From NCBI GenBank assembly GCA_035307785.1, contig DATGHS010000507.1:1-10045 (forward strand): DNA of 10,045 bases, written 5' to 3'. Source of the stretch: DATGHS01 sp035307785 (GTDB lineage Bacteria > Planctomycetota > Planctomycetia > Gemmatales > Gemmataceae). A program made the translations under genes and the position numbers. Within the stretch, counting starts at the first letter, position 1, and each line of letters opens with the position of its first letter. Positions 5,586 through 10,045 of this stretch are shown here, piece by piece. A model generated the notes under the pieces. That model made no database searches, was not told the origin of the DNA, and saw only the letters and a list, made by a program, of their open reading frames with translations.

Positions 5586-7921
5586 GACCCCTTCTTCTGC
5601 ACCTTCTTCAGCGCGTCGGCGGCGGCGGCGCGAATTTCCGGGTCGCCCTTGCCCTTGGAGGCTTGGTTCAGAACGACAGTGGCGTAACCTCTCGTGTCGG
5701 TGCCCATGGCGCCCAACGTATGAATGGCCGCCAGCCTTGCATCCTTGTCTTTCTCCGTCTCCAGCACGCGCACCACCGGCTTCACGGCCTCGATGCCGAT
5801 CATTGGGTCTTTCGCCATCTTGACCAGCGCGGCGGAAGCTTGCTCGCGATTTTCTGCATCGCTCAACAGAGCAGCCAGGTCGCCGACGAGCGCTTTGGCG
5901 TCGGGACCCATATCGGCAATACCTTGCAACAATTCCTTACGGAGTTCATTGTTCTTCGATCTCAAGCCCTTTTGAATCATTGGAATGGCATCGGCGGCGC
6001 TGCCGATTTTCATGACCGCGGCCGACGCCTGCTGAAAACGCTCCTTGCTGCCGGCCTCGGTGCTGTCGAGCGACGCCGTCATCAGAGCGAGTAATGCCGG
6101 GACCGCCTCCTTGGCCTGCGGGCCCATTGCCCCAAGCGCCATCGCGGCTTGCTTTTGGACTTCTCCGTCGGCGTCCTTCAACGCGTCGATGAGCGATGAC
6201 CGAACCGGCAACGCCTCGGCGCCGATTTTCGTCAGTTCCGCGGCGGCAAATCGGCGGGCATCAGCCGCTTTGTCTTTCAGGGCGCTGCTGAGGTTCGTCA
6301 AATCATCTTTGCCCAGCGGCGGCTTGAGTTCCCGCAGTGTCTTCATCGCTGCGGCCCGCACCGGTTCTTCCTCGTCGTTGAGCGAAGCAAACAACCCATC
6401 GACCACGCCGTCACCCCGACCGCAAGCGCCCAGGGCTTGCAGCACCGTTTGGCGAACCTTCGGATCCGCGTCGGTCCGGGCCGCGAGCAGATTGTCGCGC
6501 ACGTCTTTCGCAGCCGCGCCCAGCTTCACCAATCCGGCGGCAGCAGCCTGGCGCACCCCCACGTCGTCGTCCTTTAACTTGCCGGCCAGAAGCGCGGCAC
6601 AGGTCTTTCCCTCATCGCCCAGATTGCCGATAGCTTCGGCCGCGTAGCGCCGCGCTTCCACCTGCTTGCTGAAGAGCGTTAATTGCAACGCGGGAATATC
6701 GGCCGTGGTCGGCGGACCAGCGGCCGCGATGGATGCCAGCGCAGCCTGACGAACGTCGCTTTCGTAATCCTCGAGGAACGGCAGCAACACGGGAAAAGTC
6801 TGCGCGTGCGCCGGTGGTCCCGCTTCGCCCAGCGCCTTGATGGCTTGAATTTTCATCGGCTTTTCGGAATCGTTCACCAGCGGCTTGAAGAGTTCCACCA
6901 GCGCGGCCGACTCGGGCTTCAAGTCGCGAATCGTGCCGGCGTAAGCAACGCGCTTATCTGGATTCTTTTCCTTCAGTAGCTCGGCCAGTGTCTTCACATC
7001 ATCCTTGCCGGGAGGGCCGATCTTGCGCAGCGAATTGCTCACCGCTTCGCGAACTTGCGGGTGCGGATCGCTGGCCGCCCGAATGATCTGCGGGTACACC
7101 GCCCGAGCGCTGGGGCCTATCTTCCCCAACGCTTCCGCAGCGGCCACGCGCACGGCCGCCTCGGCATCGTTCAGCGCGTTCCCTAGCTCGAATTTCGCAT
7201 CCTGGGCCAGGTCGCCCAACTGACCGAGGATCGTGACAGCGGCCAGGCGAACCTTGCCGTCCTTATCGCCCGCCGCTTTCTTCAAATCGGGCAGCGCCTT
7301 CTGCCCCATGTCGTAGAGCCGGCTGCTGGCGCGCTGGGCCTTGTCGTCGTCGCTGCGTAGCACGTCGATCCAGTAACTGGCTGGGGCCTTGTCTTCGTCG
7401 ACGTCGGGGGATTTGGGTTTCGTCGCTTCGCCGCTGTTCGGGCGGGAAGAACCCCCCGAATTCGCCGCCGCCGGCTGCTGTTGGTTCTGATCAGCCGTGG
7501 AGTTCTCTACGGTGGTCTTGTCCTTGTGAACGATGAGTGGGTAAATGAAATAGCCGCCCACCCCGCCGCCGCCACAACAGAAGAGCAACAGCACGCCGCC
7601 CACCACCAACAACAACGGCAACGCCTTCGATTTTTTCTTGTTCGCCCCCTTTTTCTTCTTCCCGGTCGGCTCATCTTTCACCGGGAACACCAGCGGAACG
7701 TCTTCCTCGGCTGGTGGTCGCGTGGGCACTTTTTCGGGAGTGCTCGTGACTGACTGCGCGGCGGTCGTTTTCTTCACCGGAACAACCGGCGGTTTCTTCG
7801 GTTCCGGGTCGGGCAAATCGACCACTACACCGCACATCGGACAGCGCGCTGTGGTCCCCGCCAGGGAATCGGGAACCTGCGACGTATGCCGGCAACTGGG
7901 GCAAGTAACGGGAAAGGGCAT
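5582..7921 (-). CDS. Zinc-ribbon, single-TM, HEAT-repeat protein
   Basis: Large scaffold-like membrane protein of 779 aa. Residues 7-30 form a zinc ribbon (C7-P-S-C10 and C27-P-M-C30) of the kind seen at the N-termini of many planctomycete membrane proteins. Residues 37-99 are a Pro/Lys-rich linker ending in a basic cluster. A hydrophobic segment at about 101-127 (ALPLLLVVGGVLLLFCC, then a Gly run and YFIYPLIV) is the transmembrane helix. Residues 135-180 are low-complexity, and about 182-776 are some fifteen HEAT/PBS-lyase-like repeats with the recurring A-AL-x-LG pattern. The positive-inside rule puts the zinc ribbon in the cytosol and the HEAT array outside. The start at 7921 is supported by GGAGAG (7933-7928) 6 nt upstream; a TTG at 7948 has no such support. 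It is the first gene of the minus-strand cluster and overlaps the propeller gene by 4 nt. HEAT arrays bind proteins; the ligand is unknown. Confidence 0.88.
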   Translation of the reverse strand: MPFPVTCPSCRHTSQVPDSLAGTTARCPMCGVVVDLPDPEPKKPPVVPVKKTTAAQSVTSTPEKVPTRPPAEEDVPLVFPVKDEPTGKKKKGANKKKSKALPLLLVVGGVLLLFCCGGGGVGGYFIYPLIVHKDKTTVENSTADQNQQQPAAANSGGSSRPNSGEATKPKSPDVDEDKAPASYWIDVLRSDDDKAQRASSRLYDMGQKALPDLKKAAGDKDGKVRLAAVTILGQLGDLAQDAKFELGNALNDAEAAVRVAAAEALGKIGPSARAVYPQIIRAASDPHPQVREAVSNSLRKIGPPGKDDVKTLAELLKEKNPDKRVAYAGTIRDLKPESAALVELFKPLVNDSEKPMKIQAIKALGEAGPPAHAQTFPVLLPFLEDYESDVRQAALASIAAAGPPTTADIPALQLTLFSKQVEARRYAAEAIGNLGDEGKTCAALLAGKLKDDDVGVRQAAAAGLVKLGAAAKDVRDNLLAARTDADPKVRQTVLQALGACGRGDGVVDGLFASLNDEEEPVRAAAMKTLRELKPPLGKDDLTNLSSALKDKAADARRFAAAELTKIGAEALPVRSSLIDALKDADGEVQKQAAMALGAMGPQAKEAVPALLALMTASLDSTEAGSKERFQQASAAVMKIGSAADAIPMIQKGLRSKNNELRKELLQGIADMGPDAKALVGDLAALLSDAENREQASAALVKMAKDPMIGIEAVKPVVRVLETEKDKDARLAAIHTLGAMGTDTRGYATVVLNQASKGKGDPEIRAAAADALKKVQKKGS

Positions 7922-7971
7922 GCGGCACTCTCCGCGCGGAAAGACCAAGGGGGGGCATTAGGGGATTCGTT

Positions 7972-8000
7972 ATCTTACGGGGAATATTGTGCGAACCCAA
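7972..8000 (-). promoter_or_regulatory. Weak candidate promoter for the HEAT/propeller/Rieske/CnoX operon
   Basis: On the minus strand TTGGGT (8000-7995) and TAAGAT (7977-7972) are separated by 17 bp, in the spacing of a sigma-70-type promoter. They lie about 50 bp ahead of the HEAT gene start. Both hexamers are only partial matches, so this is a suggestion from position and spacing. Confidence 0.28.
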
Positions 8001-8046
8001 GCACAAGATGACAGGGGGAGCTGAAGCGAAGTTACAGGGGCGGACA

Positions 8047-8127
8047 ATGGCGAACCCCGCCCGTTAGGGCGGGGGTGATTCGGCCGGGCTACAGACACCG
8101 CCGGGCCTTACGGCCGGGGTTCGCCAT
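8047..8127. repeat. 81-bp palindromic element with 13-bp perfect terminal inverted repeats
   Basis: ATGGCGAACCCCG (8047-8059) is repeated exactly in inverted orientation at 8115-8127. Inside the left end an 8-bp perfect hairpin (8055-8062 with 8067-8074, loop GTTA) is present, and near the right end a second imperfect GC-rich hairpin surrounds TTAC. Related CGGCCGGG strings recur within and just after it. This has the form of a small non-autonomous mobile or REP-like repeat. By position it could also end transcription from the SWIM gene, but no T-tract follows on either strand. Confidence 0.75.
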
Positions 8128-8153
8128 CCGGCCGGGCGACAGCGCGCCACCCT

Positions 8154-8186
8154 GTGAAATGCAGCCATTTTTCCGTGAAATTCAGC
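8154..8186. repeat. Pair of 12-bp direct repeats spaced 21 bp start to start
   Basis: GTGAAATGCAGC (8154-8165) and GTGAAATTCAGC (8175-8186) differ at one base and are offset by two helical turns. The second merges into an interrupted inverted repeat (TTCAGCA at 8181-8187 and TGTTGAA at 8191-8197). They lie between the SWIM stop and the HEAT operon. They could be a regulator site or the remnant end of an insertion sequence; the sequence alone does not decide. Nothing else convincing is visible in 8187-8258. Confidence 0.45.
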
Positions 8187-8258
8187 ACGCTGTTGAATAA
8201 CCGCAAAGGTAATGGATCGCATGCCGCGGACAGTGAACACGGAGACTCTTTCGACAAA

Positions 8259-9068
8259 CTACCCTTTCTTGGGAGCGTAGGTGCTATGCATTTTCTCGGC
8301 AGCCGGTGGTTTCTTCTTGGCAACTGTCTTCTTCGTGACCTTATTCGACGGAGGTTTCTCAGCATCGATTTCGATGTTGAAGATGGCTCCCAGCTCTTCC
8401 GCCGCGATCGTGGGAGCGCAGCGTTTTGTCTTCACGGGGGCCGCGGGGATCGCCTGCTCGATCAACTCCGTATGATCCACCCTCCGGAGCAGGAACAGTA
8501 ACTCCGGCGACGAATCGAGTCGGTTGCCGACCCCGTACATCACCGCCGCCAGGTGCTTGCACATCCCGGCGAAGTCCGGGCAACTGCACTCCATCTCGAT
8601 CTCTTTTGGCTTGGGGAACAGCCCTTGCTCCCGATTCGTCACCTGCTCCATTACTCCCTTCGACAGTTTTCCCTGCAATAGCTCCACCAGCGAGCCGATT
8701 TGACCTGCGCATCGTCTCTTGAGGGCCAGCCAGTGGGGTTTCGGCAGTGCGGCGATATCGATCTGGATCTTGTACAGTGACGATCCTTGCACGAGCGCCT
8801 GGATCCGCCCCTCTTCAATCTTCAAGTCGATGACGGAACCGTTGCGGACGTAGCTGCGTCCGCGCGGCAGGCGGTTTTCGAAGTCGCTGTAGCTCTCCAG
8901 GTTTGTGCACCAGGCCTGGCCCCAGAAAGTGACGGTGATGGCCCGGCCTTCGATCCGAACGGGTGAAACGGTTTGTCCTTTTTTGAGCCGCTTCGCGACT
9001 TCTTGCAAAGCTTGCTGGCGCCGTTGCGCCACAGGGACGTAAGGCCTGAATCCGTAGTACCAGCTCAT
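8259..9068 (-). CDS. SWIM zinc-finger protein with lysine-rich C-terminal tail
   Basis: Protein of 269 aa carrying a SWIM motif CxCx6CxH: C161, C163, C170 and H172 in CSCPDFAGMCKH. SWIM fingers bind DNA or protein and in bacteria are typically tied to SNF2 helicases, either fused or as neighbours. The N-terminal 60 residues (WYYGFRPYVPVAQRRQQA, then TFWGQAWCTNLESY) are the conserved region found before the finger in this group. The last 32 residues are dominated by Lys, Pro and Ala (KKTVAKKKPPAAEK), like a histone H1 tail, and should add non-specific nucleic-acid binding. AGGA lies 7 nt before the ATG at 9068. The gene starts 28 bp after the SNF2 helicase stop on the same strand, so the two are almost surely co-transcribed and probably act as one complex. 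Confidence 0.92.
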   Translation of the reverse strand: MSWYYGFRPYVPVAQRRQQALQEVAKRLKKGQTVSPVRIEGRAITVTFWGQAWCTNLESYSDFENRLPRGRSYVRNGSVIDLKIEEGRIQALVQGSSLYKIQIDIAALPKPHWLALKRRCAGQIGSLVELLQGKLSKGVMEQVTNREQGLFPKPKEIEMECSCPDFAGMCKHLAAVMYGVGNRLDSSPELLFLLRRVDHTELIEQAIPAAPVKTKRCAPTIAAEELGAIFNIEIDAEKPPSNKVTKKTVAKKKPPAAEKMHSTYAPKKG

Positions 9069-9096
9069 GAGTGCATCCTGCTTTCCGTGATTCCTT

Positions 9097-10045
9097 TCAG
9101 GCGTCAGCCGCCTGACGCAGATTCAACTGAACGAATTCTAGTAGCGTATCATTATCCATCTCCGTTAGCAACACTTCCCCAGACTCGTCGCCGCCGATCA
9201 CCTCGCTGGCAACCCTGCTTTTCCGCGCGATCATCTCGTCGATCCGTTCCTCGACCGTGCCCCGGCAGATGAACTTGTGCACCAGCACATTCTTCTTCTG
9301 CCCGATTCGGAAGGCGCGGTCGGTGGCCTGGTTTTCGATGGCCGGATTCCACCAGCGGTCGAAGTGAATGACGTGCGCGGCCGCCGTCAGGTTCAGCCCG
9401 GTCCCGCCGGCCTTCAGCGACAGGACGAAGAAGGGCGGGCCGTCTTCGCGCTGAAAGCAGTCGACGAGCTCCTTCCGCTTCTTCACGGTTGTCCCGCCGT
9501 GCAGCACCAATCCGGATCGGCCGAATAGGGTGCTGAGGTACTCCGCCAGCGGCTCGGCGATTTCGCGAAATTGGGTGAAGACCAGGACCTTCTCCTGCCG
9601 CGACGCGATCTCCTCGGCGAGCTCGGCCAGGCGGCGAAACTTGCCGCTGCGGTCGGCCGCATAGTCGTTGGTGCCGGTGGCCTGCGCAGGGTGATTGCAA
9701 ATCTGCTTCAGCCGCATCAACTGAGCCAGAACGATGCCCCGCCGTTGGATTCCCTCCTCGGCCGAGGCCAATTGGCGGGCGAGGTCTTCGACCGCATGTT
9801 GGTAAAGGGCCGCCTGGTATTTGCTCAGCGCGCAATACGCGTTCACCTCCGTCTTGTCGGGGAGGTCGGCGATCACCCGCTTGTCGGTCTTCAGCCGCCG
9901 CAGGATGTAGGGCCGCACCAGATTCCGTAGCGGCTCGAACGAGGGTTCGGGCGCATCCTGCAACCGCTTGACGAATGTGCCGAATTGCTTGGCCGAGCCG
10001 AGCAAGCCAGGGTTCAGGAAATCGAAGAGCGACCAGAGATCCGAG
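9097..10045 (-). CDS. SNF2-family ATP-dependent helicase, C-terminal lobe (cut by window edge)
   Basis: The frame is open to the right edge and gives 315 residues of the C-terminal half. The first residues, SDLWSLFDFLNPGLLG, are the classic SNF2 stretch between the two RecA lobes. They are followed by YILRRLKTDKRVIADLPDKTE, the helicase C motifs V (LKAGGTGLNLT, about 9388-9423) and VI (ENQATDRAFRIGQ), and the WWNPAIENQ block that defines SNF2/Rad54-type proteins. The ATP-binding Walker A/B lobe lies outside the window. SNF2 proteins move along double-stranded DNA and displace bound proteins. The C-terminus is complete (NLRQAADA) and does not continue into the SWIM domain, which is instead the next gene 28 bp downstream. 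HepA/RapA-like RNA-polymerase recycling is possible but the overall pattern fits the YwqA-like group better. Confidence 0.95.
   Translation of the reverse strand, partial: SDLWSLFDFLNPGLLGSAKQFGTFVKRLQDAPEPSFEPLRNLVRPYILRRLKTDKRVIADLPDKTEVNAYCALSKYQAALYQHAVEDLARQLASAEEGIQRRGIVLAQLMRLKQICNHPAQATGTNDYAADRSGKFRRLAELAEEIASRQEKVLVFTQFREIAEPLAEYLSTLFGRSGLVLHGGTTVKKRKELVDCFQREDGPPFFVLSLKAGGTGLNLTAAAHVIHFDRWWNPAIENQATDRAFRIGQKKNVLVHKFICRGTVEERIDEMIARKSRVASEVIGGDESGEVLLTEMDNDTLLEFVQLNLRQAADA

Noticed and set aside
7922..8258. CRISPR array or tRNA gene in the largest gap
   Set aside because: The repeats are inverted or only paired and not regularly spaced, and no cloverleaf or conserved T-loop sequence is visible.
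8108..8365. 85-residue minus-strand open frame spanning the gap and the end of the SWIM gene
   Set aside because: Overlaps the SWIM coding end in another frame, starts inside it and runs into the palindromic element; no start signal or domain.
9101..9118. 7-bp perfect hairpin (GCGTCAG/CTGACGC) as terminator of the helicase gene
   Set aside because: It lies within the last codons of the helicase, has no T-tract, and the SWIM gene follows 28 bp later, so termination there is unlikely.

Overview
The window looks like a stretch of chromosome from a GC-rich environmental bacterium, most likely a planctomycete (Pirellulales/Gemmatales-like). This is inferred from family content: a zinc-ribbon/transmembrane/HEAT-repeat protein, lone WD40-type propellers, a separate SWIM protein beside an SNF2 helicase, weak Shine-Dalgarno sites, and short palindromic repeats between and inside genes. 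I see no rRNA, tRNA, CRISPR array, transposase or phage gene.

Layout, left to right. Positions 1-210 (minus strand) hold the N-terminus of a WD40-like protein that runs off the left edge; its composition is poorer in GC than the rest. Divergent from it, 332-2389 (plus) encodes a YjhG/YagF-type D-xylonate dehydratase of the IlvD/Edd family, whose C-terminal part carries a palindromic GC-rich element read through in frame. A 52-residue lipoprotein follows at 2486-2644 (plus), with a near-perfect Shine-Dalgarno. It ends 6 bp from the stop of the convergent minus-strand block.

From 7921 down to 2651 runs a tight four-gene minus-strand cluster that is probably one operon. In transcription order it encodes a zinc-ribbon/TM/HEAT-repeat protein of 779 aa, a seven-bladed propeller-like protein (its GTG start overlaps the HEAT stop as GTGA), a choline-monooxygenase-like Rieske oxygenase (17 bp after the propeller stop), and a CnoX/YbbN-type thioredoxin-TPR co-chaperone. 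The last gap (38 bp) contains three 9-bp repeat units. A 337-bp non-coding stretch (7922-8258) precedes the cluster. It contains a weak candidate promoter, an 81-bp palindromic element and a pair of 12-bp direct repeats one mismatch apart.

Further right, also on the minus strand, a SNF2-family helicase (C-terminal lobe only, cut by the right edge) is followed after 28 bp by a SWIM zinc-finger protein with a lysine-rich tail. These two are very likely partners in a DNA/chromatin-remodelling type of activity. The functional link among the four genes of the central operon is not known to me. The enzyme and the co-chaperone are recognisable, while the HEAT and propeller proteins are scaffolds of unknown role.
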